A stretch of DNA of 64,000 nt from Natronocalculus amylovorans (lineage in GTDB: Archaea > Halobacteriota > Halobacteria > Halobacteriales > Haloferacaceae), in contig NZ_JAKRVX010000010.1 of the NCBI RefSeq assembly GCF_023638035.1, forward strand, positions 1 to 64,000, read 5' to 3'. Positions 9,463 through 18,645 of this stretch are shown here, in pieces. Both the position numbers and the translations under genes were made by a program. Position 1 is the stretch's first letter, and every line of letters starts with the position of its first letter. The notes under the pieces were generated by a model, which ran no database searches, was not told where the DNA came from, and worked only from the letters and a program-made list of their open reading frames with translations.

Positions 9463-11045
9463 GACTCTCTCGCCGATCGTTCCTCAAGTCGGTTCCAGCG
9501 ACGATTGCAGCTGCAACACTCCCAACTCCAGCACACTCATCTGGTGTGTTTACAGAGCTCGCAACGACCTACCAGCCACTATTCGGATCTGGAGTCGGTC
9601 GTGATCGAGCGATCGAATATACATCGGACACACTCCCGTCATGGCACGTCGTCTACGCTGAGGATAAGCGTGATTCTCTCGAAACATGGATTGACAACCG
9701 AGACTCACGCTCGGTCCTGTCTGAACACGAGCCAACACGGACAGCAACGATCGTCGCCTCACCAGCAGATGTTGGGGCTGGCACACTCGATCGACTCCGT
9801 GGTCAAGGTCTCGGAGGAATGAGTTGGATCGAGGCAATCGATCTGAATGTCCAAATGGGTCTTGTGGAGCCGATCACCCGATTAGACGATCGAGATGATA
9901 CTGACGAGTTGCTCTCTGTCGATCGTTTTGAGCGTACCCTACTTCGTATTCAGGATGCGGGTGTTCCATCACCGCAAGGTGTTGCGTTCGCTGAAGAAGC
10001 ACCAGAAACAACACCGGCACAAGTTCGACGCTTGCTGGGTTTTGATTATGTAAGCGTTGATGACTCGACAGTGACGATCGCCGTAATTGACTCAGGCTGC
10101 AACACAGTAGACGGTGACGTCTTCGGTAATACTGATCGAATACTTCCAGCTTCAAAGAATTTCGTTAGTGGTGGCACGGTCGAATCTGAGGGGCTTGGCG
10201 TACTCGGCGATCCAAACGGTCACGGATCGTTTGTCGCCTCACAGATAGCTGCTAATCCATCTGATAATACATTCCAAGGTATTGCTTCAAACTGTGATTT
10301 ACTCATCTGTCGAGCACTTGGAGACGATGGGTCCGGCTCAACACGAGACATTATTGATGCAGTAACGTATGCAGCGGATCACGATGCAGATGTAATTTGT
10401 ATGTCGCTCGGATCGCCAATCTACTCAGCCGCTCTCGATCGAGCCCTGGCATACGCTGTTGGTGCAGGCTCGATTCCAGTGGTTGCAGTCGGCAACGATC
10501 GGCAAGCAACCCGTTGGGTCGCCTCTCCTGCATCTTCAGAGTGGGCGATCGGCGTGGGTGCCCTCACAGCTGAAGATCCAGATGATGCACAGTCTGCGTA
10601 TTTCAGTAATATTGGGCCACAACCAGGAACAACAGATCTCTCGAACGGTGAAACCGCTGATGCGCGACCTGATGTTGGGGCACCAGGCATGGAGATGCGA
10701 GCACTTGTTGGCCGGACGACTGGCTCAACACGTGAGCAAGTGTTGAGTGGCACTAGTATGGCCGCACCGATCGTTGCGGGAACCGTTGGGTTGCTCATCG
10801 CGAGTGATTCCGCATACAGAGGAGATTTAAATGCAATCCGCGATCGCCTTGAGTCGCACTCAATTGCACTCCCAAACGTTGCTCAAAATGAGACTGGTGC
10901 TGGAATGATCAATGCCGAAGCATTGCTCACAGGCAGTGAGACCGATGGACAGGCGGACTCAATGACAGACGAGGCTGCACTCAGAAATGAAGCCTACGCT
11001 GCACTCTCAAACAATCAAGGCGGATTGCTCACACAGCTCTTCTAA
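9459..11045 (+). CDS. Tat-exported subtilisin-like serine protease (S8)
   Basis: 528 aa. The N-terminus has a Tat signal (SRRSFLKS, then an Ala-rich stretch). After a propeptide-like region come the catalytic motifs: Asp in VIDSGC (about 210), His in GHGSFVAS (about 252), the oxyanion Asn in VAVGND (about 347) and Ser in SGTSMAAP (about 430). It would act outside the membrane. It overlaps the giant surface protein by 4 bp and is followed 2 bp later by another Tat substrate, so it probably processes a surface component made by the same cluster, for example one of the large exported proteins. That link is inferred. Confidence 0.9.
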   Translation: MRLSRRSFLKSVPATIAAATLPTPAHSSGVFTELATTYQPLFGSGVGRDRAIEYTSDTLPSWHVVYAEDKRDSLETWIDNRDSRSVLSEHEPTRTATIVASPADVGAGTLDRLRGQGLGGMSWIEAIDLNVQMGLVEPITRLDDRDDTDELLSVDRFERTLLRIQDAGVPSPQGVAFAEEAPETTPAQVRRLLGFDYVSVDDSTVTIAVIDSGCNTVDGDVFGNTDRILPASKNFVSGGTVESEGLGVLGDPNGHGSFVASQIAANPSDNTFQGIASNCDLLICRALGDDGSGSTRDIIDAVTYAADHDADVICMSLGSPIYSAALDRALAYAVGAGSIPVVAVGNDRQATRWVASPASSEWAIGVGALTAEDPDDAQSAYFSNIGPQPGTTDLSNGETADARPDVGAPGMEMRALVGRTTGSTREQVLSGTSMAAPIVAGTVGLLIASDSAYRGDLNAIRDRLESHSIALPNVAQNETGAGMINAEALLTGSETDGQADSMTDEAALRNEAYAALSNNQGGLLTQLF

Positions 11046-11047
11046 CT

Positions 11048-11827
11048 ATGAATCACTTACGACGATCGTTTCTGCGTAGCGGCGCAACTCTTGGTTCTAT
11101 TCTAACAATTCCACTACTAAGTGGGCGATCAGTTGGAGAGGAGGCTGGAGAGTGGCAAGAGGAGTGGCCGAGCCTCACGTACTCATTTAATCGAGCGGAG
11201 GTCGAACGGTACCAGCCGCTGCTTGTAGCGAGCCGTGATGCTCGGCGGAAAATGCGAGCGATGTACGGGATGAAAGTTCAGTCGGACAGCAATGATCTTG
11301 ATTGCTATGTTTACTGGATGCAGTACACACATCAAGACGGCTCAGCAGAGACTCTGGAATGGCTTGGTGATCTCTTAGCAAGAGACACGCACCTGTGGGA
11401 TCACGAACCATCGTACATTTACGTCGATCCAGATACCAATGAAGTCGATCGAATCGTCTGCACTGGATATCATCATTTTGCGCTGGAACTTGATCCGGAC
11501 GACGAAAACGTTCTGATGAGCGAAGACCGTGTCCCAGGCGTTGAAACACACGTGAATTTGGATGTTGTAAGTCCGTGGCATCATTACCGAACTGCCGATC
11601 GAGAAGGGACATATGCAGAACTCGTCTCGTGGCTTGAGAAGCGCGATGCATGGAAAGATAATGGCTTCTATGATCGAACAGCAACAGAAGCGATCGAAAA
11701 CCCATACTCAATGCTTGATCGCGACTCGTGGTGGGATGAATCAACGTGGGATTACCGATTTGGCAAGTTGTGGATTCAACTCGGACTCGGTGGTGCTCGC
11801 GAGACTGACGAACTGAGAATTCTATAG
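11048..11827 (+). CDS. Tat-exported protein of unknown function
   Basis: 259 aa. It starts with a Tat-type signal (LRRSFLRSG, then a hydrophobic core). The mature part is rich in Trp, Tyr, Asp and His and has no membrane segment. Neither a lipobox Cys nor a known domain is visible. It begins 2 bp after the subtilase stop and shares its high CGATCG content, so the two are co-transcribed and may work together at the cell surface. Confidence 0.65.
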   Translation: MNHLRRSFLRSGATLGSILTIPLLSGRSVGEEAGEWQEEWPSLTYSFNRAEVERYQPLLVASRDARRKMRAMYGMKVQSDSNDLDCYVYWMQYTHQDGSAETLEWLGDLLARDTHLWDHEPSYIYVDPDTNEVDRIVCTGYHHFALELDPDDENVLMSEDRVPGVETHVNLDVVSPWHHYRTADREGTYAELVSWLEKRDAWKDNGFYDRTATEAIENPYSMLDRDSWWDESTWDYRFGKLWIQLGLGGARETDELRIL

Positions 11828-11833
11828 AGATTT

Positions 11834-11947
11834 ATGATACAATCAAGAATCAATACCGCTAATCGTGCTAAATTGAACGAAGGAGGAGGCCTTCCGCCAC
11901 CTCCAGTTCCACCACCGAAGCTAACCAACAGTTGCATCAATCGCTAA
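11834..11947 (+). CDS. Candidate proline-rich microprotein, 37 aa
   Basis: A short frame opens 6 bp after the preceding gene and encodes a basic N-terminal part followed by a GGGLPPPPVPPPK segment and a short tail. The poly-proline stretch is unusual for random sequence and could bind an SH3- or EVH1-like surface. The frame overlaps the two CTAACCAACA direct repeats, so it may just be transcribed operator sequence. It is below normal gene-finding length and needs comparative support. Confidence 0.3.
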   Translation: MIQSRINTANRAKLNEGGGLPPPPVPPPKLTNSCINR

Positions 11948-11953
11948 CCAACA
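11921..11953. repeat. CTAACCAACA direct repeats, site 2
   Basis: Two identical 10-mers at 11921-11930 and 11944-11953, 23 bp centre to centre, both preceded by G. They lie 18-50 bp upstream of the ATG of the exported protein at 11971, so a bound protein would cover the promoter. This is the only site with direct rather than inverted arms. Confidence 0.6.
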
Positions 11954-11970
11954 AGACGACACGTTTTCCA

Positions 11971-13104
11971 ATGAAATTCAACATCAAATCAGTGACAACA
12001 GTCGCAGCTGTGTTCATGGTGGCAATGATGCTTTTTGCCGCACCAGCCGCAGCTGCAGAGCACCCAGCAGCAACAACCCCAGATTCCGATTGGTCGGATG
12101 ATGGCGCAACGATCGAAGCCGAATTCAATGCATCAGCAGATGCGTATTCAATAATCGAGTTTGAGACAGATACGACACTCGCAACTGAAGAAGTCGAACT
12201 GAATGTTACGAAAAACAACGCAACTCATGCCGAACTGGACGATTTGCATAGCGCATTCGAAACAATAGAAGAGGATGATGCCGATGGCAACGATGTCCAT
12301 CAATTCAATGTTTCGCACGATATGCTCGAAACGATCCCGGGTGACGCTGGTGAAGAAGTGACAATTTCTGTTGCGATCGCACACACATACGAAGATCCTG
12401 ATGATGAAACCGAAAGCGTCACAGACGAAAACGAGTTCGAGGTCACGCTCGAGTTCGCTGATGACCACGCAACAGTCTATCTTGGCGATGATTCACTTGA
12501 CGATCTCGTAGATGTCGAAACGATCGAACAACAGAGTGCGTTTGATCGAGCACAATTCTGGAACGACCCAGAAGAGATCGATATTGCATCCCTCGATACT
12601 GATGTTGGCATCGTTGGCTCCGAAACTACGATCAACGTCTTCGCAGATGACGGGGCTGTCGCAGGAGCATTCAGCGAAACGATCGATGACCAGGAAGCAG
12701 GAGATATTCTTTTGACACAGACCTCGCTTGTTGATGACGAAATTGTCTTCGTCTTCTATGGCGAACCAGATGAGGATCTCGTTGACGTTGACGAAGATAC
12801 GTTCGTCGTCTATGATTCAACTGCAGATAGCTTCGCGGTCTATCTTGGTTCCGAGGACTTCGATGCAGAAGATACTGAAGTGAGTGTCTACAGCGGCTCA
12901 CACAACGCCCTGTATGATGGTGACCTGACCGAAGCGGCAGACATCACAGATGCATTCGAGGGACTCACTTTCAGCGATCTCCGAACAGAGTTCGGTATTC
13001 TCGATACGATCATCACGCTGCGTGTCTTCCCACTCACAACACTAACAGCAGGCACGCTTGCACTCGGCATTGTTGTAACACGGCGCCGTGGCATGGGGGC
13101 GTAA
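11971..13104 (+). CDS. Secreted surface protein with C-terminal membrane anchor
   Basis: 377 aa from the ATG at 11971, chosen because it begins a clear Sec signal peptide (basic MKFNIK start, hydrophobic core, cleavage after AAAAA near residue 28). The mature part is extremely acidic and beta-rich. It ends in a hydrophobic helix followed by TRRRGMGA, a stop-transfer anchor with cytoplasmic Arg. This is the layout of haloarchaeal surface or spike proteins. The next gene starts just after its stop. The two direct repeats upstream suggest separate regulation inside the cluster. Confidence 0.7.
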   Translation: MKFNIKSVTTVAAVFMVAMMLFAAPAAAAEHPAATTPDSDWSDDGATIEAEFNASADAYSIIEFETDTTLATEEVELNVTKNNATHAELDDLHSAFETIEEDDADGNDVHQFNVSHDMLETIPGDAGEEVTISVAIAHTYEDPDDETESVTDENEFEVTLEFADDHATVYLGDDSLDDLVDVETIEQQSAFDRAQFWNDPEEIDIASLDTDVGIVGSETTINVFADDGAVAGAFSETIDDQEAGDILLTQTSLVDDEIVFVFYGEPDEDLVDVDEDTFVVYDSTADSFAVYLGSEDFDAEDTEVSVYSGSHNALYDGDLTEAADITDAFEGLTFSDLRTEFGILDTIITLRVFPLTTLTAGTLALGIVVTRRRGMGA

Positions 13105-13105
13105 G

Positions 13106-13378
13106 ATGTCTCAGCGAAGCCAAGCAGTCTGGCGTATTTTCGCATTTGTGTATTCGCTCACGATCGCAGCAATCATTTCAAGTGTTGTGACGATCATCGC
13201 GATCGTCTGGGGAGCGATCGACGTCCTGTGGCAGTTGATCAGCGGTCGAAACACATTGTCTGAAAATTCGAAGCCAGCAACTGTAGTCACTGCAACCCTC
13301 CGGTGGAACGTGGAGATGTTGATCTTTGCAACCACTGGAGGTGGCGTCAAGCGACTTGAGTGGCTTCCAAGTTGGTAA
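13106..13378 (+). CDS. Small membrane protein, 90 aa
   Basis: ATG at 13106, directly after the preceding stop. There is one long hydrophobic region (about residues 10-45) that could make one or two helices, and a second short hydrophobic segment near 70. No known domain. The tight spacing suggests it works with the surface protein encoded just upstream. After it the cluster has its longest non-coding gap (about 140 bp), filled by the structured region below. Confidence 0.6.
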   Translation: MSQRSQAVWRIFAFVYSLTIAAIISSVVTIIAIVWGAIDVLWQLISGRNTLSENSKPATVVTATLRWNVEMLIFATTGGGVKRLEWLPSW

Positions 13379-13408
13379 GCTACAACGTACATCGCGATTT
13401 AATTTCTC

Positions 13409-13512
13409 GATCCGCCATGGCTGATCGTCATTGACGATACTGTGTTCGATTCACAGTGCGGATCTTCACCCTTGTTGGAGCGGGTTCAAATCCCGTCAAG
13501 GGTTTCTTTTTG
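13409..13512 (+). ncRNA. Structured RNA candidate with a tRNA-like T-arm minihelix
   Basis: A 7-bp stem GATCCGC/GCGGATC (13409-13415, 13458-13464) encloses two hairpins: ATCGTC/GACGAT (13424-13438), then ACTGTG/CACAGT with 7-base loop TTCGATT (13439-13457). There is no gap between them or before the closing strand, so they form a three-way junction. Three bases on, a second 7-bp stem ACCCTTG/CAAGGGT (13468-13474, 13497-13503) encloses a T-arm: GCGGG, loop TTCAAAT, CCCGT (13480-13496), followed by a T-rich tract. In this second unit the T-stem joins the acceptor-like strand directly, as in a tRNA, but the D and anticodon arms are missing. It may be a tRNA-derived relic, an att-site remnant, a regulatory RNA or a terminator. 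Confidence 0.5.
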
Positions 13513-13519
13513 ATTCACC

Positions 13520-14260
13520 ATGCCACCGACATCACAATCACAGCGAGATGCATCGACTCCTACCCGCCGATCGTTCCTCCACACTGCCGGAGTAACAGCG
13601 ATCGCATCTGCAAGTGGCACCACAGCAGCACTCTACAGTGTCGATCGGGTCCGTGCAACAGGATCCAGCAGAGATGCGGGCATTCTTGCAGATGGGTTGT
13701 CAGTCGAAGATGCTGATTTCAGCGCCTTCATGGCTGGCTTGTTATCCAGATACCGTCATTCGTATCGAGCTCCACCGACAGCAGAAACACTCGCCGATCG
13801 GATGCGAAATGAGTTCACTGCGAATGAAGATTTGTGGCTGGATTATGCGCATTGGCTTATCGAAGAAGCAGATGCCCGCCCGCTTGGAAGTGCAACACTT
13901 GGCGTTGATGTCGTCCTGACGCGTGGCCGGTGGCCAACGGTAGATGATCGCGAAGAAACGACGGTAGAAGTTACGTTTGATGAGGGTAAAATGGAGTTTA
14001 GTGCGCTTGAGTGGCGATTAGAACCCCCTGAGATGCCAGATTATCGTATTGAGCTCCGCAACCATGCTGCAGAAAATGCAGCCGACGAATTACAATCATT
14101 CAGGCGTGAATTCATCGACAGCTCTGCCGATCGTAATCACACAGTCCCGGATGCAGAGTATTTGAGTGAATTAGCCGGGAAATATGGTGGTGCGATCGGG
14201 TTTGGTGAGCGATCCGAAAACGTGCTTGAGTTACTGCTTGGAGATCTCAATGCCTTCTGA
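13520..14260 (+). CDS. Tat-exported protein of unknown function
   Basis: 246 aa. A long hydrophilic lead is followed by a Tat motif (TRRSFLHTAG) and an Ala/Ser-rich hydrophobic core. The mature part is mostly alpha-helical and acidic, with no recognisable domain. It starts 7 bp after the T-tract of the structured region and overlaps the next small membrane gene by 11 bp. Probably an exported part of the same machine as the other Tat substrates here. Confidence 0.65.
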   Translation: MPPTSQSQRDASTPTRRSFLHTAGVTAIASASGTTAALYSVDRVRATGSSRDAGILADGLSVEDADFSAFMAGLLSRYRHSYRAPPTAETLADRMRNEFTANEDLWLDYAHWLIEEADARPLGSATLGVDVVLTRGRWPTVDDREETTVEVTFDEGKMEFSALEWRLEPPEMPDYRIELRNHAAENAADELQSFRREFIDSSADRNHTVPDAEYLSELAGKYGGAIGFGERSENVLELLLGDLNAF

Positions 14261-14498
14261 AATAGTCACTGCCGATCCACGCACCCAGACGTTTGAATGG
14301 GGCCAACAGGCGTTGTTTGCGGCATTTGCTCAGGGAACGTCAGTAGAGGGCATGATATACTCAGGAGTGCTTTTTGTACTCGTCTTTTTGTGGACGGCGA
14401 TCGGCCTCTGGTTCACGATCTTTTTGGATATCATCTTTGCAACGCTTTTCATGTTCAATCTGGCACGAGCCATCTATCACTGGTGGAGGGGTCGATAA
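14250..14498 (+). CDS. Small membrane protein, 82 aa
   Basis: The ATG at 14250 overlaps the end of the preceding gene. The first 30 residues are soluble; residues about 32-72 are strongly hydrophobic (one long or two short helices), and the C-terminus is basic (HWWRGR). The stop overlaps the next start. A membrane subunit of the cluster. Confidence 0.6.
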   Translation: MPSEIVTADPRTQTFEWGQQALFAAFAQGTSVEGMIYSGVLFVLVFLWTAIGLWFTIFLDIIFATLFMFNLARAIYHWWRGR

Positions 14499-14821
14499 TG
14501 GCGATCCTAACGACGCTGCTTGTGCTGACGATCGCAGTGTTTGTTCTTGCATTCATATTCCGCAATGGAACGATCCTCACACCACTTCCACAATCAACAG
14601 CAAAGTGGCTGAAGCGTATCTTCCGTGGTTCAGTCGGGATTACACTGTGGCGTATTATACTTGTCTTCGTCTTTTTCAGTGGTGCCTATGCGCTTGTTGT
14701 GGGATTTGGAATGGTCGGCTCATTCGTCGCAGCGCTCATCTTGACAACACTCGCAGCAGATGAAGTTCGAAAATGGATACTCGATCTCTGGAACTTTGAT
14801 TTCTATCGAGTGGGGGCCTAA
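14498..14821 (+). CDS. Membrane protein, 107 aa
   Basis: The ATG at 14498 overlaps the previous stop. Three hydrophobic segments (about residues 2-22, 43-65 and 68-86) and a hydrophilic C-terminus. There is no domain I recognise; by position it is a partner of the adjacent small membrane proteins. Confidence 0.6.
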   Translation: MAILTTLLVLTIAVFVLAFIFRNGTILTPLPQSTAKWLKRIFRGSVGITLWRIILVFVFFSGAYALVVGFGMVGSFVAALILTTLAADEVRKWILDLWNFDFYRVGA

Positions 14822-14822
14822 C

Positions 14823-15740
14823 ATGAACAGATATGCATACACGCTTGCATTGTTGATCCTCACGCTCTGCATCGGGCTTGGTGTTGCGATCGGTAGTGGA
14901 GCTGCGTCATCAATCACTGCAGTAGATGACGATCATGGACTCACTGAACCGGAAACAATCGATCAGTTCGATGAGATTGGTGTTGCACAGGCGAGTGTTG
15001 ATCAACCCATGGTCTCACTGACAATCGCTGATCGGGCCGAAGATGTTGAGCTCGATCGCGGCCTGCTCGATAGCGATGCGACTTCGACATACCTCAGAGT
15101 TCAGTACAACGAATCCATCGATCGGGAACTCCGTGTCTTCATCCCTGCGGAATATTGGCACCCGGTTTCCGCTGAAATAGACGCGGAGAATGCGGAGGTT
15201 ACGGCAGAGATGCGACCGACTGAAGATGGACGATATACCGCGGTCACAGTTGAATTTGAAGAACAGACGGATGCTGTATTCGACGTTCCGAAGGAGGCTT
15301 CATTCGTCTTTTGGACTCGCGATCGTTCACGTGATATTATCAATGAGACGTTCGGCTATGAGCCGCCACAGCTCTCAACAGGGGGCGAATGGCAGTATAT
15401 CGACAGTGGCGAGCTCGCAACCGAGCAAACAATCCCGATCGATACCTCACAAGGAGCAACGATTCAGTATAACGATCGCGTTGAGAGCGCGAACGAATCA
15501 GACGACAATTGGCTCTCCGTACCGAGATGCTCTCGAGCAGGTGCAGCAGTCTGTACCTACACCGTTGATGGAGACGCAGACACGACATATCTACTGACGC
15601 AGACAAGCGATCCACCACAAGTTCGGTACAAAGCTGGGGATGATCCGGTTGAAGCAGGCTCGTCGATTCTTCGAGACCTCCGATCGATCCCTGATCGCGT
15701 CTGGGGCGATCTGCAGTCACTGTTCACACGAGGTGGATAA
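14823..15740 (+). CDS. Exported protein, 305 aa
   Basis: The ATG at 14823 begins a Sec-type signal (MNRY, then a 20-residue hydrophobic core ending in a GSGAAS-like site). The mature part is acidic and beta-rich with two Cys residues (CSRAGAAVC) that could form a disulfide. There is no C-terminal anchor; the end has a short amphipathic stretch. Located between membrane genes with 1-bp gaps, so it is probably an extracytoplasmic component bound to them. Confidence 0.6.
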   Translation: MNRYAYTLALLILTLCIGLGVAIGSGAASSITAVDDDHGLTEPETIDQFDEIGVAQASVDQPMVSLTIADRAEDVELDRGLLDSDATSTYLRVQYNESIDRELRVFIPAEYWHPVSAEIDAENAEVTAEMRPTEDGRYTAVTVEFEEQTDAVFDVPKEASFVFWTRDRSRDIINETFGYEPPQLSTGGEWQYIDSGELATEQTIPIDTSQGATIQYNDRVESANESDDNWLSVPRCSRAGAAVCTYTVDGDADTTYLLTQTSDPPQVRYKAGDDPVEAGSSILRDLRSIPDRVWGDLQSLFTRGG

Positions 15741-15741
15741 C

Positions 15742-15933
15742 ATGGGTATTCCAACATCAATCACGGGCTGGATTGCACTCTTTGGTGTCATCGTGTTCAT
15801 CATCATTGCGCTATATGCGACCACAGCCTGGACGATCGTCGTCGGTGGGCTCTTACTGATCCTTGGTGGCTACATCGCGTATGTGGTGTTGTATAGAGTC
15901 GATCGGCTACTGAAACACGGGAGCTTACGGTGA
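15742..15933 (+). CDS. Small membrane protein, 63 aa
   Basis: The ATG at 15742 comes 1 bp after the preceding stop. Two predicted helices (residues 8-28 and 30-50) and a basic C-terminus. Unknown function; a small membrane subunit of the cluster. Confidence 0.55.
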   Translation: MGIPTSITGWIALFGVIVFIIIALYATTAWTIVVGGLLLILGGYIAYVVLYRVDRLLKHGSLR

Positions 15934-15939
15934 ATTGAG

Positions 15940-16197
15940 ATGATGACGATTATAATAGCACTAGCAGCGATTGGTATCGCACTCTTACTGTGGCATTTCT
16001 TCCCCGAGACGATCGATCGCTGGTTCCGTCACTTTATGACGGCTCGACAGATCTTCTGGGGGCTCTTTTCAATCTTAGTTGCGTTTGTGTTCATTGGGAC
16101 CGGCTCAACGACACTCGTGCTGCTTGGAGCCATGATTCTGATTGCACTGACACTGACGATCGTGATCGAAGATCCATTTGAACTTGGAGGGATGTAG
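15940..16197 (+). CDS. Small membrane protein, 85 aa
   Basis: Two adjacent ATG codons (15940 and 15943). Three hydrophobic segments: residues 3-20, 37-55 and 58-76. Unknown function. The stop lies just before the start of the zinc-motif protein at 16199. Confidence 0.55.
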   Translation: MMTIIIALAAIGIALLLWHFFPETIDRWFRHFMTARQIFWGLFSILVAFVFIGTGSTTLVLLGAMILIALTLTIVIEDPFELGGM

Positions 16198-16198
16198 A

Positions 16199-16645
16199 AT
16201 GCACAGCCCACGAGAACAGCTGTTAGACAAATACGAATCTGTCGAAAACGAGGAGTGGATGGCAGAGCCAGAAGCGGTCGAAGCCGTCGAAGACGAGCTT
16301 GAATCGATCGAAGCAGAGCTGATGGATTTGACGTCTCATGGTGCGTTCCGTAAGTATCTGGTACGCTACATCAAAGAGGAGAAGCGACGCTACAAGCAGG
16401 GCGATGTTTCTGAGCCGCTCTGTGATTGTGGCGACATCTATTGTGATCTAAGGCGTGGGACGCTGCCTGCAGCCTTCCGATCGGGAGGCATCGACTCCGA
16501 TTCGATCGACGAGTTCCTCCTCCAGCACGAGGGAGACGGCCGAGTGCTAACGGATGCACACAAACACTACTCGAAACAGCTTGGCGAGCTCAAGACGCGG
16601 CTGCGTGTCGTTCATCGAAAGCTTATCGAAAACGGTGATCACTGA
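16199..16645 (+). CDS. Helical protein with a CxC-x5-C motif
   Basis: 148 aa, soluble, charged and mostly helical. Residues about 76-84 contain CDCGDIYC, a possible metal site. The ATG at 16199 lies directly after the previous stop, and its own stop overlaps the start of the ATPase by one base, so it is likely a cytoplasmic partner of that ATPase. Confidence 0.55.
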   Translation: MHSPREQLLDKYESVENEEWMAEPEAVEAVEDELESIEAELMDLTSHGAFRKYLVRYIKEEKRRYKQGDVSEPLCDCGDIYCDLRRGTLPAAFRSGGIDSDSIDEFLLQHEGDGRVLTDAHKHYSKQLGELKTRLRVVHRKLIENGDH

Positions 16646-18645
16646 TGCGGACATCTAAGCGATTTGGCGAGCACATCCAACAGAAACAGAAGCGAAAGCG
16701 ACTCGTAAAGATCGATGAACGGATTCGGGAAGCGATCGAGATTGGGAATCGTGCACTTTCTGACGGTGACATTGAGAAAGCCGCTCTAACAATGGATCAG
16801 GTAATCCTTCCAGCGCTCAAAGAGCGTGAGGGACATCTACACTGGCGAGGATTCAACAAGCGGCTTCGAAACAACGACACACATGAATGGCACTGGGACT
16901 CGCTCAAACGGTTTGTTGATGATTCAGACTATTATATTGAGCAGGTTACTGGAGACAGTGTCAGTCCACGAAGCCAGCCAGTTCGACGGACGATCCAAGC
17001 CTTCGAAAGCGTCGAAGCAGTTTGTGCGATGCTTGGAATCGTCAAAGACGAGATGCGGAACTACGCAAAAGCAACCGGCTACTCGATTCAGACCGGTGTT
17101 CTCTACAAGACATACGAGTTCAATCACGATCGCGAAGTCTCGATCGTCTCGAGGAGCTCTGGACTGACCAAAACACTGTTCAACGGCGAGACTGGTGAGG
17201 GGAAATCTGCATCAATGAGTGCGGACGTCGAAGACAGGTATAACACTGGGTTCAAAATTGTGGATATTGTTGACACAGACGAGTTCGAGAACGCAGTATA
17301 CGACATCCCGCAACAACAGAACGTTCTACGGCGTGTCCGTGAAGATATGGGACTTCCTGTGGATTTCACAGAGTCATCCGACTACAAAAAGCCACAAATT
17401 GAGGTGCTTGCTCCAATGACTCCCGCAGTCACCGATCACCGACTCCCTTATAATATGGATTCCGATGAATTTGTAATCAGACCATTCACGATCCCGGCAG
17501 CAGACCTGTCGAAGCGAGCACTGCTTGGATTTATGGGATCAGTTGTGACGAAGCAGCAAGGCGTCGCGATCGGCACAGCATATGAAGCACTCCGAGATGA
17601 CAAAGATGACTGGACACTTCGAGATCTCGCGAGTTATGTTGATCACCTGGAGGGGCTTGCAGACAATTTCAAAGCTCGGATCCGAAAACTGCTGGCAACG
17701 CTCCAATCAAAGGGATTCATTCGCGATCGCGACTGTCCACATGCGCTCAATTGGGAGGATATCTTCCGCGATACAGAGACAATTACAGTCTTTTCGCAGG
17801 CACTGATGCGCGAACGAGAGGATAAACTGATGGTAATCGCGTATCTCACTCGATCGCTGTATCACGCTCGGAAGTTCCATCGTGGACTCCCTGATTGTGC
17901 CGGCGTGTTTCGAGAACTACACGAGATTGTCGGCCACCAGAACGCTCGATCGGATGATGAGCGAGAGAAAGCGATCCAACAGGGAATCAAGACAGAACTC
18001 GGCTATATCATGCGGAAAAACCGGCATGAAGGACTAGAGTTACTCTGTGACACCCAAGACTTCACTGACTTGGATAAGAACGTCAGAAAGCGGTTCAACC
18101 GGGCAGTATCGTTCCTCACACAAGATGATGCGATCAAAGCCTTGTTCGAGAACGTCTCTGGAAACAAGGCCATGTACCATGATTACGGGAACACTGTTGC
18201 TCGGAACTTTGGAAAGGGTCAAGGGACGGTATTCGGGAAGACTGGCCCAAATGCGGACGGCTCAACTCCATTCTTAACTCCAGTGCATTTTGCCCCACCA
18301 TCATGGCACGTGTTGGACACAGATGAGGCTGATGACGGCCTCATTGCACGGACAATGTTCTACGATCGGGAAGAGCTTCGACGTCCACAGTGGAACACAG
18401 ACATTCCTGACCGACTCAAAGTGCCAGAAGACAAAGACGAGGAAGAAGATCGCCGCCCACAACAGAGCGTCAAAGATCTTCATCGAGACGAAGCTCGGCG
18501 ACGAGCCCGTAATGGTGAAACGGTCCGGAGTATCCGCGAAAACATCCCGAACAACCCACGAACAGAGAACCCGTATTCCACCAGTACGATCCACGGGTGG
18601 ATTAAAGACATAACCCCAGATTATACAGTCTCATCAGAGGCATAA
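16645..18645 (+). CDS. VirB4/HerA-like P-loop ATPase with C-terminal HTH
   Basis: 666 aa. Walker A is GETGEGKSA at about 181-189. A Walker B-like FRELHEIVG lies near 425-433, where an Asp-Glu pair would be usual. An N-terminal helical domain precedes the core, and residues about 610-660 look like a helix-turn-helix (DEARRRARNGETVRSIRENI, then a STIHGWIKD helix). The size and layout fit motor ATPases of the VirB4/TraG/HerA/packaging superfamily that energise conjugation, secretion or genome packaging. Immediately upstream are five small membrane proteins, as expected for a membrane-docked motor. The exact family cannot be fixed by eye. Confidence 0.6.
   Translation: MRTSKRFGEHIQQKQKRKRLVKIDERIREAIEIGNRALSDGDIEKAALTMDQVILPALKEREGHLHWRGFNKRLRNNDTHEWHWDSLKRFVDDSDYYIEQVTGDSVSPRSQPVRRTIQAFESVEAVCAMLGIVKDEMRNYAKATGYSIQTGVLYKTYEFNHDREVSIVSRSSGLTKTLFNGETGEGKSASMSADVEDRYNTGFKIVDIVDTDEFENAVYDIPQQQNVLRRVREDMGLPVDFTESSDYKKPQIEVLAPMTPAVTDHRLPYNMDSDEFVIRPFTIPAADLSKRALLGFMGSVVTKQQGVAIGTAYEALRDDKDDWTLRDLASYVDHLEGLADNFKARIRKLLATLQSKGFIRDRDCPHALNWEDIFRDTETITVFSQALMREREDKLMVIAYLTRSLYHARKFHRGLPDCAGVFRELHEIVGHQNARSDDEREKAIQQGIKTELGYIMRKNRHEGLELLCDTQDFTDLDKNVRKRFNRAVSFLTQDDAIKALFENVSGNKAMYHDYGNTVARNFGKGQGTVFGKTGPNADGSTPFLTPVHFAPPSWHVLDTDEADDGLIARTMFYDREELRRPQWNTDIPDRLKVPEDKDEEEDRRPQQSVKDLHRDEARRRARNGETVRSIRENIPNNPRTENPYSTSTIHGWIKDITPDYTVSSEA

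Noticed and set aside
13412-13504. A complete tRNA-Ser gene
   Set aside because: The T-arm and an anticodon-like loop are present, but there is no D-arm and the acceptor strands pair around the T-arm alone.
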